NCBI GenBank assembly: GCA_013203545.1
Contig: JABMQA010000284.1
Location: 1 to 5,408 of the forward strand
Direction: 5' to 3'
DNA length: 5,408 nt
DNA from: Bacteroidota bacterium
Lineage (GTDB): Bacteria > Bacteroidota > Bacteroidia > Bacteroidales > 4484-276
The notes beneath the pieces were generated by a model. That model was not told the DNA's origin. It made no database searches and saw nothing but the letters and a program-made list of their open reading frames with translations. Each line of letters begins with the position of its first letter. Position 1 is the first letter of the stretch. Shown here piece after piece: positions 1 to 5,408 of this stretch. A program made the translations under genes and the position numbers.

Positions 1-132
1 ATGCCCAACGACATTATTTATGTCCCACCGGTTAAAGGTAAGAATTATGCTTTCAATAATTTCCCGTATGCTTTGATCCTCTCCGCAATTTCAACAACGC
101 TACTCTTAATTAATTTTATTAAAACAAACTAA
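1..132 (+). CDS. Polysaccharide export outer-membrane protein (Wza/BexD-like), C-terminal end, partial at left edge
   Basis: Frame 1 is open from the first base to the TAA at 130-132 and gives 43 residues. The start of the fragment (PNDIIYVPPVKGKNYAF) matches the end of the last SLBB/ligand-like region of Bacteroidota polysaccharide export proteins, where a 'GD-V-YV-P' phrase precedes the C-terminus. It is followed by a hydrophobic segment at about residues 22-40 (FPYALILSAISTTLLLINF), the C-terminal membrane helix typical of these proteins. The family forms the outer-membrane channel for capsule or exopolysaccharide. The ATG at position 1 is probably an internal Met, because full family members are about 250-270 residues; the gene should start outside the window. 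The kinase-type chain-length gene follows 8 nt later on the same strand, which is the classic wza-wzc pairing and strengthens the call. The assignment rests on a short fragment plus context. Confidence 0.8.
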   Translation: MPNDIIYVPPVKGKNYAFNNFPYALILSAISTTLLLINFIKTN

Positions 133-140
133 TCAGAAAA

Positions 141-2585
141 GTGGACAATAATTATAACATTCAAAATATCAACCAGGAGGAGTCGATAGATATTAAGGCT
201 CTTTTTTTTAAGTTTTTTAGATACTGGTATTTTTTCGCCCTGGCAGTTTTTGTTGCACTTTTAATTGCCTTCTTATTTAATAAATACACAAAACCGGTTT
301 ATGAAGTCAAAACTACGGTATTGATAAAAGACAACAAGGCCGGCCAGAACCTGATAGGTATTGGCATCATCAATAACCAGCAAAATTTAGAAAACGAAAT
401 TGGTATAATCAGATCATATTCACTTGCAGCAAGGACGGTTAGTGAACTTGATTTTGAAATTTCCTATTATAAGGAGGAGAATTTTATCACTACAGAGCTC
501 TACAATAATTCACCCATCCAGGTGGTGATGGACACATTGCACCCACAGCCAAAAAACCTGAAGTTTAACATTTTTGTGGCCTCCAATACAGAGTACAGAA
601 TTGAATCCCAGGCCGAAAAAGTTGACCTTTATAATTTCTCGAAGAAAGAGACAGTGGGGGATGTAAGCAATTTTATTATCAATGAAGTCCATCATTTCGG
701 AGATGAAATTGAAACTGAAAACCTGAAATTTACTGTACTGCTCACCATCGATTTTTCAGCCGATTACTTAAACAAAAACCTTGTTTTTACTTTTAATGAT
801 TACCAGAGCCTTGTATCACAGTTCCAGGGCCTCAACGTAGAACCCATTAACCGTGAAGCATCCATCGTTGAAATTTCCTTGAAAGGTGGCAACCCTGATA
901 AATTAAAGGATTACTTAAATACACTTACACAGGAATACCTGTACAGGGGCATTGAAAAGAAGAATCAGATTGCGGAAAACACCATCAGGTTCATCGATTC
1001 TGAGTTGATCGATATTACAGATTCGTTGAATTTTGCAGAAACCAAACTACAGGATTTCAGGGTAAATAACGAAGTAATGAATTTTGATTTCCAGGCACAA
1101 CAGGTATTTGAGATCATGCGCGAGCTGGAGAACCAGAAGGCACAATTTGTTGTTAAGGCAAAATACTATAAAAATTTAAGGGATTACCTTGTTAAGAATC
1201 GGGAGAACATTGATGATATTGTTATTCCATCATCCATGGGAATTGAAGACCCTTTGTTGAGCCAACTCATTAGTGGGCTTGCCGACCTGTATGCCGATCG
1301 TGCCGACCTGCTCTTTAACTCTTCCGTGAAAAACCCGCTGGTGTCTGCCATCGATCAGCGCATCGGCACCACGAAAAATACAATTCTTGAAAACATTCAG
1401 AATATCGTTAACACCTCTCAAATTTCAATTAAAGATATTGACGGTCGAATTTCCGATCTTGAAAAAGAGATCAATCGCCTTCCTCAAACGCAACGGCAAT
1501 TATTCGGTATCGAAAGAAAATTTAAACTCAACGATGCCTTATATACTTATCTGCTCCAGAAACGCTCTGAAGCCCAGATTGCCAAAGCTTCCAACCTTCC
1601 GGATAATGAAATCGTCGACCCGGCCAGAAGCGGCTCACAGGTGTATCCTAAGAAAAGCCTTAACTACTTAATTGCATTGGTTCTGGGTCTTGTGATACCC
1701 ATCGTTTACATCCTGGCCAAGGATTATCTGAACGATAAAATCATCGAAAGGTCCGATATTGAAAAAATCACCAAAGTCCCGATTGTTGGGCATATCATTC
1801 ACAATAACAAAGAAAAATCAATTGTTGTTGCCGAATCACCAAAGTCTTCCATTTCGGAATCGTTCAGGTCGGTGAGGACCAATTTACAATATCTTACCAA
1901 GGGGAAGGAACAACAAACAATCCTGGTTACTTCCGATATGGTGGGTGCGGGTAAAACATTTTGCTCCATCAACCTGGCATCGATATTTGCCATGTATGAC
2001 AAAAAAACCCTGTTGATGGGATTCGACCTCCGGAAACCGAAAATTAACCAGGACTTTGGCCTTACCAACACCGAAGGTATCAGCTCATACCTGATCAACA
2101 AAAGTACATTTGAAGACATTATCCAGATTTCTCCGGTTAAAAACCTCGACATTATAATGGCCGGCCCTGTTCCACCAAACCCTGCAGAGTTGATTGCTTC
2201 GGGTAAAACCGACGAGTTGATGGATAAATTGAAAGGGATTTATGATTATATAATTATGGATACACCACCTGTTGGCCTGGTTACCGATGCCTTTCTACTA
2301 ATGAAATACACCGATGCAAACCTGTTCCTGGTGAGGCAAAATTATACGCATAAAAAGGTATTTGAGTCGATTATCAAAGATGTTGAAAACAGAGAAATGC
2401 CGAATGTTTACATTTTGATTAACGATGTTAGACTCGGAAAAGGATCCTATGGGTACGGGTATGGGTATGGGTACGGATATGGATATGGATACGGGTACGG
2501 ATATGGATATGGATATGGTTACGGATATTATTCCGATGATGAGGGTTCTGATAAAAAATCGCTGATCAAGAAGATATTCGGTTAA
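141..2585 (+). CDS. Wzc-type polysaccharide co-polymerase and tyrosine autokinase (BY-kinase)
   Basis: This 814-residue inner-membrane protein controls polymer length and export and autophosphorylates on tyrosine. Domains in order: a cytoplasmic N-terminus; TM1 at about 28-46; a Wzz-type periplasmic domain with a long coiled-coil region (about 260-445); a GNVR-like segment (about 447-500, LPQTQRQLFGIERKF); a 'VYPKKS' proline motif before TM2 (about 507-526); then the kinase. Kinase signatures are SFRSVRTN (574-581), Walker A VTSDMVGAGKT (596-606, Lys605), Walker A' LLMGFDLRKP (624-633, Asp629) and Walker B YIIMDTPP (703-710, Asp707). The tail carries 15 tyrosines between 770 and 797, mostly alternating with glycine, followed by an acidic and then a basic end. 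The start is GTG: the next in-frame Met is near residue 129, which would remove TM1, and the upstream gene ends 8 nt before. No Shine-Dalgarno site is visible, as is usual in Bacteroidota. Length and domain order are normal, and no lesion is seen. Confidence 0.95.
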   Translation: MDNNYNIQNINQEESIDIKALFFKFFRYWYFFALAVFVALLIAFLFNKYTKPVYEVKTTVLIKDNKAGQNLIGIGIINNQQNLENEIGIIRSYSLAARTVSELDFEISYYKEENFITTELYNNSPIQVVMDTLHPQPKNLKFNIFVASNTEYRIESQAEKVDLYNFSKKETVGDVSNFIINEVHHFGDEIETENLKFTVLLTIDFSADYLNKNLVFTFNDYQSLVSQFQGLNVEPINREASIVEISLKGGNPDKLKDYLNTLTQEYLYRGIEKKNQIAENTIRFIDSELIDITDSLNFAETKLQDFRVNNEVMNFDFQAQQVFEIMRELENQKAQFVVKAKYYKNLRDYLVKNRENIDDIVIPSSMGIEDPLLSQLISGLADLYADRADLLFNSSVKNPLVSAIDQRIGTTKNTILENIQNIVNTSQISIKDIDGRISDLEKEINRLPQTQRQLFGIERKFKLNDALYTYLLQKRSEAQIAKASNLPDNEIVDPARSGSQVYPKKSLNYLIALVLGLVIPIVYILAKDYLNDKIIERSDIEKITKVPIVGHIIHNNKEKSIVVAESPKSSISESFRSVRTNLQYLTKGKEQQTILVTSDMVGAGKTFCSINLASIFAMYDKKTLLMGFDLRKPKINQDFGLTNTEGISSYLINKSTFEDIIQISPVKNLDIIMAGPVPPNPAELIASGKTDELMDKLKGIYDYIIMDTPPVGLVTDAFLLMKYTDANLFLVRQNYTHKKVFESIIKDVENREMPNVYILINDVRLGKGSYGYGYGYGYGYGYGYGYGYGYGYGYGYYSDDEGSDKKSLIKKIFG
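2448..2531 (+). repeat. In-frame hexanucleotide repeat (GGNTAY) encoding the Gly-Tyr tail
   Basis: This is a tandem array of about 14 six-base units of the form TAY-GGN at the 3' end of the kinase gene. It encodes alternating Tyr and Gly (Tyr770 to Tyr796, then Tyr797). Third positions vary (TAT/TAC, GGA/GGG/GGT), so the array is imperfect at DNA level but perfect at protein level. Because each unit is two codons, gain or loss of a unit would change the number of tyrosines without shifting the frame. Confidence 0.95.
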
Positions 2586-2622
2586 CCATAATTGTTACTG
2601 ATTTATCTATCGATTCGATAAT

Positions 2623-2656
2623 AAAAAAAACCGCTCATAAATGAGCGGTTTTTTTT
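2623..2656. terminator. Bidirectional rho-independent terminator between convergent genes
   Basis: A perfect 7-bp GC-rich stem, CCGCTCA (2631-2637) and TGAGCGG (2642-2648), encloses a TAAA loop. It is flanked by eight A (2623-2630) and eight T (2649-2656), so both strands show hairpin plus U-tract. It lies 37 nt after the kinase stop and about 70 nt after the stop of the convergent heat-shock gene, so it can end both transcripts. It also implies that the kinase gene is the last of its operon. Confidence 0.93.
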
Positions 2657-2728
2657 ATTCACCAAATAATTATTAAAAATCCAACAAAAATTAAAGCATT
2701 ACCAGCCTGCTGAGCAATGCCAATGTTT

Positions 2729-3154
2729 TTAGGAAATTTTGATTTCCTTACTCACCTTGGTTTCTGCTTTTTTTGGCAGCCCGACTTTTAGAATCCCTTC
2801 CCTTACATCAGCAGTGATATTTTCAGTATCGATGGTATCAGGAAGTGTAAACGAGCGGCAAAATGTACCATTAACGAATTCCCGTCTTGTAAATTTCGAA
2901 CCTTCCTGCTGTTGTTCAGCCTCTTTGTCAGAGGTGATGTTCAATACGTTCTTCTCAAGATTGATCGTAACATCTTCTTTCTTTACACCGGGTAAAGCAA
3001 CCTGAATTTCAAACGAATCGTTTTTTTCAAGAATGTTGGTAGCGGGAGAACAATCATATTTCCTCTGCTCCATTTTCTCCTTGGATTTGTCTCCAAACAT
3101 ATCATCGAATAAATCAGCTACGGGTGAATAGGCATTCCATCTCATAAGTGTCAT
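2729..3154 (-). CDS. Small heat-shock protein (Hsp20 / alpha-crystallin family)
   Basis: This 141-residue cytoplasmic holdase binds unfolding proteins without ATP. The N-terminal arm (MTLMRWNAYSPVADLFDDMF) is typical of bacterial sHSPs. The alpha-crystallin domain spans about 36-130 and includes NILEKNDSFEIQVALPGV and, near its end, the conserved GILKVGLPK (120-128). The C-terminal tail has the I-X-I motif (Ile138-Lys-Ile140) that docks into neighbouring subunits. The frame is open to an ATG at 3205, but I chose the ATG at 3154. It begins the conserved family N-terminus, and an AAAGGAG Shine-Dalgarno sequence (3162-3168) sits 7 nt upstream; the extra 17 residues of the longer form look like untranslated leader. 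Length is normal for the family. The gene is monocistronic, running into the shared terminator. Confidence 0.95.
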   Translation of the reverse strand: MTLMRWNAYSPVADLFDDMFGDKSKEKMEQRKYDCSPATNILEKNDSFEIQVALPGVKKEDVTINLEKNVLNITSDKEAEQQQEGSKFTRREFVNGTFCRSFTLPDTIDTENITADVREGILKVGLPKKAETKVSKEIKIS

Positions 3155-3161
3155 AATATTA

Positions 3162-3168
3162 CTCCTTT
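3162..3168 (-). promoter_or_regulatory. Strong Shine-Dalgarno site of the small heat-shock gene
   Basis: Read on the - strand this is AAAGGAG, separated by 7 nt from the ATG at 3154. It decides the start codon against the longer reading beginning at 3205. No comparable site precedes the kinase gene (141) or the secreted-protein gene (start 4233), so it is exceptional within this window. Confidence 0.8.
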
Positions 3169-3178
3169 CTTTTATGTT

Positions 3179-3205
3179 ATTGTAATTTTTCCGGGAGTTT
3201 GTCAA
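3179..3205 (-). promoter_or_regulatory. Candidate promoter of the small heat-shock gene (TTGACA / TACAAT)
   Basis: On the - strand TTGACA (3205-3200) is followed after 15 nt by TACAAT (3184-3179), about 25 nt before the ATG at 3154. The hexamers are close to the general bacterial sigma-70 consensus, but the spacer is shorter than the usual 17. I found no clear Bacteroidota-type element (TTTG with TAnnTTTG) near it. Transcription would start just upstream of the ribosome binding site, giving a short leader. The match is by eye only. Confidence 0.35.
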
Positions 3206-3249
3206 CTACCATACCAACAGTTTTACCTATTAATTTTTCAGATAGACGG

Positions 3250-3294
3250 TGCCATTATGTCGCTACCATATCATATAAACATGCTATAATGGCA
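3250..3294. repeat. Inverted repeat upstream of the small heat-shock gene
   Basis: Nine-base arms TGCCATTAT (3250-3258) and ATAATGGCA (3286-3294) are perfect inverted copies separated by 27 nt. They lie about 45 nt upstream of the candidate promoter and in the tail region after the secreted-protein gene. No U-tract follows on either strand, so it does not look like a terminator. It could be a two-site operator or a weak RNA hairpin; the function is unknown. Confidence 0.5.
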
Positions 3295-3328
3295 TCTTGA
3301 GGCGCGATAGAATGTAATGGGGCGTTTC

Positions 3329-3340
3329 CGGATTAATCCG
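3329..3340. repeat. Perfect 12-bp palindrome CGGATTAATCCG
   Basis: CGGATTAATCCG is self-complementary. If one C at 3328/3329 is treated as a bulge, symmetry extends to TTTC on the left and GAAA on the right. It is 20 nt past the stop of the secreted-protein gene. With no unpaired loop and no U-tract it is a poor intrinsic terminator, so a dimeric-protein binding site is at least as likely. Confidence 0.45.
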
Positions 3341-3360
3341 AAATCCACAAAGAAAAATCT

Positions 3361-4233
3361 TTAATTCCTGATTATTAATCGATTATCATATCCTTTAAGG
3401 CCAATCGTACGATGTTCATTTTCTTTCGCATCTTTAGTGAATGCTTCCAAAAACAAATTGCTGTTTTCCTTGATATAGACTTTACGGTAAAATTTCTCCT
3501 CATTGTAATCAACTTTACCATATTTCATATCACCTGCATGTGTGATATCCACTTTTGAGTATTTGCTCTCGATGGTAAAATTCCCACAACGCTCAATCTC
3601 GATATCCGAATCGTACAGTTTAAAATCCGCTTCAGGAATTTGTTTTACAAATGCTTTGGAATAGCGCAAATCAAAAAGCGCATCACTACCAATTGACCCG
3701 GCATAGATTTTCCCGCTATATATCTTGATTTCAGCTTCTCCGGCAATATCATCCATTTCAATATCAGCATACTTACAATCAATATCAATGGAAATGGTTT
3801 TTGGAATATAAAGCACGTTTTCAATTTTAAATTTGGTAAGTACCACACGCTCACCGGTATTCAAAAGCACTTTACTGCGGTTCATATTTGAATTAATTGT
3901 TTCCCAGAAAATTGTATTTATGGTCAGGGATGAAGAATTGCCTTTAATTCCCAACTGACGGATGGCATCCAGGGTTTGATCAATATCTTTCTGGTTTGGC
4001 CCTCTCAATTGTACAATCATTTGAAGTTCTACGTAATTATTTGTCCAGGTTCTGATTTGCGTATCAAACGACCGGTTTTTAAATTCAAGCTTTCCATCGG
4101 GATCAATATCGGCCTCAAACCTGATGGTCTCTTCAAATTCTACCTGTGCTTTCAGGTAAAACGAACACATGATAAATACCACAGTTAATAATAAAGGTAT
4201 CCTACAATTCGATTTGATTCTGTTTGTTTTCAT
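3361..4233 (-). CDS. Secreted beta-repeat protein, DUF4097-like (sigma/anti-sigma module third gene)
   Basis: This 290-residue protein is probably exported. Residues 1-29 form a signal peptide: a basic n-region (Lys2, Arg5, Lys7, Arg11), a hydrophobic core at about 12-27, and a likely signal peptidase I site after LKA29 before Gln30. Cys23 is not in a good lipobox, so a lipoprotein is unlikely. The mature part is rich in short alternating beta-strand phrases (YADIEMDDIAGEAEIKIYSG, then SDALFDLRYSKAFV, then ESKYSKVDITHAG), the pattern of DUF4097/adhesin-head-like beta-helical proteins. Its molecular function is not known to me. It overlaps the upstream anti-sigma-like gene by 32 nt in another frame, so the two are very probably co-transcribed. 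I kept the ATG at 4233 because it opens directly onto the signal peptide. No Shine-Dalgarno is visible (A-rich leader). The family name is from pattern recognition only. Confidence 0.8.
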   Translation of the reverse strand: MKTNRIKSNCRIPLLLTVVFIMCSFYLKAQVEFEETIRFEADIDPDGKLEFKNRSFDTQIRTWTNNYVELQMIVQLRGPNQKDIDQTLDAIRQLGIKGNSSSLTINTIFWETINSNMNRSKVLLNTGERVVLTKFKIENVLYIPKTISIDIDCKYADIEMDDIAGEAEIKIYSGKIYAGSIGSDALFDLRYSKAFVKQIPEADFKLYDSDIEIERCGNFTIESKYSKVDITHAGDMKYGKVDYNEEKFYRKVYIKENSNLFLEAFTKDAKENEHRTIGLKGYDNRLIIRN

Positions 4234-4747
4234 AGTCTTTTTGTTTTTGAATTTCTAATAAAATACGGTCGAGCACGCGCACTTTTTTATCATAATAGTC
4301 CAGCATAGCCCTGACAAGCCTTTCGTTTTTGCCCACTTGAAAATAATCCGCCTGGTATTCGGCAAACATTTCGTCCAGGCTGTTTAACTCATCAAAATAA
4401 GGATTTAACTGATTTTTGTTTACAATCCCAAAACTATTTACCTCACCAAGTTTTGTTTTAATTAAATCGAGGTAAAGGTTTTCATGATCAGAATACATGG
4501 GATCAACATCACCAAGCGATATTCGGTAAACCTGTTGATTGGGCCTTACAAACTCCGAGTAAATAATGTAAACAGATGAAATAAGAAATAAAAAGATTGC
4601 TGCCGCCTTCCAGAATAGATTCCTCCTAAAAACACGCCTGCCCCGGAACTCGCTGCTTATTCCATCCCAGATTAGAATGTCATCGGGATTTTCCACATCC
4701 AGTTTATCCCTGTTGCTTTCCAGGTATTTTTCAAACTTGCTTTTCAT
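4202..4747 (-). CDS. Single-pass membrane anti-sigma factor-like protein
   Basis: The protein has 181 residues. The N-terminal cytoplasmic part (1-43) has the layout of Bacteroidota anti-sigma factors: FEKYLESNRDKLD, then an acidic DD and a Trp (LIWDGI, Trp27), then a basic stretch. One membrane helix follows at about 44-63 (LFWKAAAIFLFLISSVYIIY). The rest is probably periplasmic, ending in a charged helical, possibly coiled-coil segment (about 135-178). The role inferred is to hold an ECF sigma factor at the membrane until an envelope signal releases it. The start ATG (4747) overlaps the stop of the sigma remnant as ATGA, the hallmark of translational coupling between a sigma factor and its regulator. 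No classical zinc-binding HxxxCxxC anti-sigma motif is present, which is common in this phylum. The gene is open and complete, but its sigma partner is broken. The assignment rests on layout and context. Confidence 0.75.
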   Translation of the reverse strand: MKSKFEKYLESNRDKLDVENPDDILIWDGISSEFRGRRVFRRNLFWKAAAIFLFLISSVYIIYSEFVRPNQQVYRISLGDVDPMYSDHENLYLDLIKTKLGEVNSFGIVNKNQLNPYFDELNSLDEMFAEYQADYFQVGKNERLVRAMLDYYDKKVRVLDRILLEIQKQKDYENKQNQIEL

Positions 4748-5010
4748 TGCTTTACCAGTTTTTCCCTTAACAATAATTTCGCTCTCTGATACTGTGACTT
4801 CGAGGTTGATTCGGATATTTTTAACATCTGCGCAATTTCACGGTGCCTGTACCCTTCCAGAAGATAAAGGTTAAAAACAATCCTGCAGCCATAGCTTTTG
4901 AGTGCATTTTATACAACCGGTATTGCGACCTGGAATCTCCTTTCCGGCACATCCTGATCAAATCATTGTGATTGTCAAGATCAATTATCCCCAATTTCTT
5001 CTGTTTGCAT
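4744..5010 (-). pseudogene. ECF RNA polymerase sigma factor, remnant with large internal deletion and frameshift
   Basis: Two pieces of one sigma gene are visible on the - strand. Upstream, about 4893-4979, codons give LDNHNDLIRMCRKGDSRSQY, RLYKMHSKAM, the beginning of sigma region 2 (compare the family's 'LI-C-KGD--AQ--LY--YS--M'). Downstream, 4744-4890 in a different frame reads GCRIVFNLYLLEGYRHREIA, QMLKISESTSKSQYQRAKLL, LREKLVKQ and stop, a full region 4 helix-turn-helix. The frames meet at about 4885-4896. Everything between (core of region 2, including -10 recognition, and the linker; roughly 100 codons by comparison with typical members) is missing. The upstream frame runs on out of phase to TAA at 4823-4821; the downstream frame has a stop at 4911-4909. 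ATG 5010 is a plausible original start but needs one base removed to join the region 2 frame; TTG at 4994 is in frame. The TGA stop overlaps the ATG of the anti-sigma-like gene. I see no way a working sigma factor can be made. Confidence 0.88.
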
Positions 5011-5066
5011 TAATAGACAAGATTTGTAATGAAAAAGTTGGAGGGGGGAAATATTTTTTCAATCAT

Positions 5067-5408
5067 TTATAGCAACCCCGACCAATAAAAAAATCCTGGA
5101 AACAAAATTCTCAGGTCAGTAAATTTATTGAATATCCCATAAACTGCTGCCCCACTTCCAGACATAGATGCATAAAGGGCATCATTTTGATAAAGCGTTT
5201 TTTTTATTTCACCAATTTTAGGATATGCCGGAAATATGGTTTCCTCGAAGTTGTTATGGAGCAAATTTCTCCAACCTTCTACTGGCCTTGCAATTATTTC
5301 CTTAATTGGTATTTTGGATTGTTGAATGTGTGCATTTTGATAGGCAGTTCTGGTGTTTACATGCACCTCCGGCTTAACAATTACCAGGTGAAAATCCTTC
5401 ATTTTTAA
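5067..5408 (-). CDS. ispE: 4-diphosphocytidyl-2-C-methyl-D-erythritol kinase (IspE), C-terminal part, cut by right edge
   Basis: IspE phosphorylates CDP-methylerythritol in the non-mevalonate (MEP) isoprenoid pathway; it is a cytoplasmic GHMP-family kinase. The visible 113 residues are the C-terminal domain. FHLVIVKPEVHVNTRTAYQN matches the family's 'VKP-IHVST--AY' segment, then come IPIKEIIARPVEGWRNLLHN and the GHMP motif 3 glycine-rich loop ALYASMSGSGAAVYGIF, ending in FPGFFYWSGLL. An ATG exists at 5402, but the frame is open through it to the window edge (Leu-Lys before Met) and the ATP-binding motifs 1 and 2 are absent, so this is the 3' portion of a normal gene of about 270 residues rather than a short gene. 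The sigma remnant begins 56 nt downstream on the same strand. No clear terminator lies between them. Confidence 0.93.
   Translation of the reverse strand, partial: LKMKDFHLVIVKPEVHVNTRTAYQNAHIQQSKIPIKEIIARPVEGWRNLLHNNFEETIFPAYPKIGEIKKTLYQNDALYASMSGSGAAVYGIFNKFTDLRILFPGFFYWSGLL

Noticed and set aside
1387..1671. Open frame on the + strand inside the kinase gene (94 codons)
   Set aside because: It lies wholly within the well-supported 141-2585 gene in another frame and its protein resembles nothing.
1799..2152. Antisense open frame of 117 codons opposite the kinase domain
   Set aside because: It is opposite conserved kinase motifs, has no leader and no recognisable product, so it is a chance frame.
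2696..2720. Short inverted repeat GCATT ... AATGC beside the heat-shock stop
   Set aside because: Arms of only five bases are expected by chance, and a much stronger terminator lies 40 nt away.
2739..3005. Open frame on the + strand opposite the small heat-shock gene
   Set aside because: It is a mirror of the Hsp20 coding sequence, whose - strand assignment has clear family motifs.
3155..3205. Longer form of the small heat-shock protein starting at 3205
   Set aside because: The extra 17 residues are not family-like and would contain the AAAGGAG site that properly positions the ATG at 3154.
4677..4874. Open frame on the + strand across the sigma/anti-sigma boundary
   Set aside because: The opposite strand carries recognisable sigma region 4 and the start of the anti-sigma-like gene.
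4744..5010. Programmed frameshift joining the two sigma pieces
   Set aside because: A frameshift would not restore the missing core of region 2, so the product could not recognise a -10 element; deletion is the simpler explanation.
5010..5066. Tiny - strand frame of 18 codons starting right after the ispE stop (MIEKIFPPSNFFITNLVY)
   Set aside because: It has no ribosome site or recognisable product, and its stop falls at the presumed sigma start. A leader peptide cannot be excluded but nothing supports it.
5187..5408. Open frame on the + strand opposite ispE
   Set aside because: The - strand protein has GHMP kinase motif 3 and matches IspE; the + frame is its shadow.

Overview
The window looks like a fragment of a Bacteroidota chromosome. 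The evidence is the moderately AT-rich sequence, a polysaccharide export pair (Wza-like then Wzc-like) whose kinase ends in a Gly-Tyr tail, a sigma/anti-sigma module of the type common in that phylum, and mostly A-rich leaders without Shine-Dalgarno sites. The genus cannot be told from the sequence.

Layout. On the + strand, positions 1-132 hold the C-terminal end of an outer-membrane polysaccharide export protein. It is followed 8 nt later by a complete Wzc-type chain-length determinant/tyrosine autokinase (141-2585, GTG start). A strong, T-flanked hairpin (2623-2656) ends this transcript and serves the convergent neighbour too. Everything to the right is on the - strand. There is a small heat-shock protein (2729-3154), then a 206-nt intergenic region with palindromic elements. 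Next come a secreted beta-repeat (DUF4097-like) protein (3361-4233) and a single-pass membrane protein resembling an anti-sigma factor (4202-4747). These are preceded by a wrecked ECF sigma factor (4744-5010), and the window ends in the 3' part of ispE (5067 to the edge).

How the genes work together. Wza-like and Wzc-like proteins form the outer-membrane and inner-membrane parts of a capsule/exopolysaccharide export machine, with the tyrosine tail as its phosphorylation switch. The sigma, anti-sigma and secreted-protein genes form an envelope-sensing cassette: the sigma stop and anti-sigma start overlap as ATGA, and the anti-sigma and secreted-protein genes overlap by 32 nt.

Most notable observation. 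The sigma gene is not intact. Its N-terminal segment (start of region 2) runs directly into region 4 in a different reading frame, so most of region 2, the linker, and the frame are lost. The anti-sigma and secreted-protein genes downstream remain open. I saw no CRISPR array, transposon, RNA gene or clearly new defence-type system. The rest of the window is ordinary housekeeping and surface-polysaccharide content.
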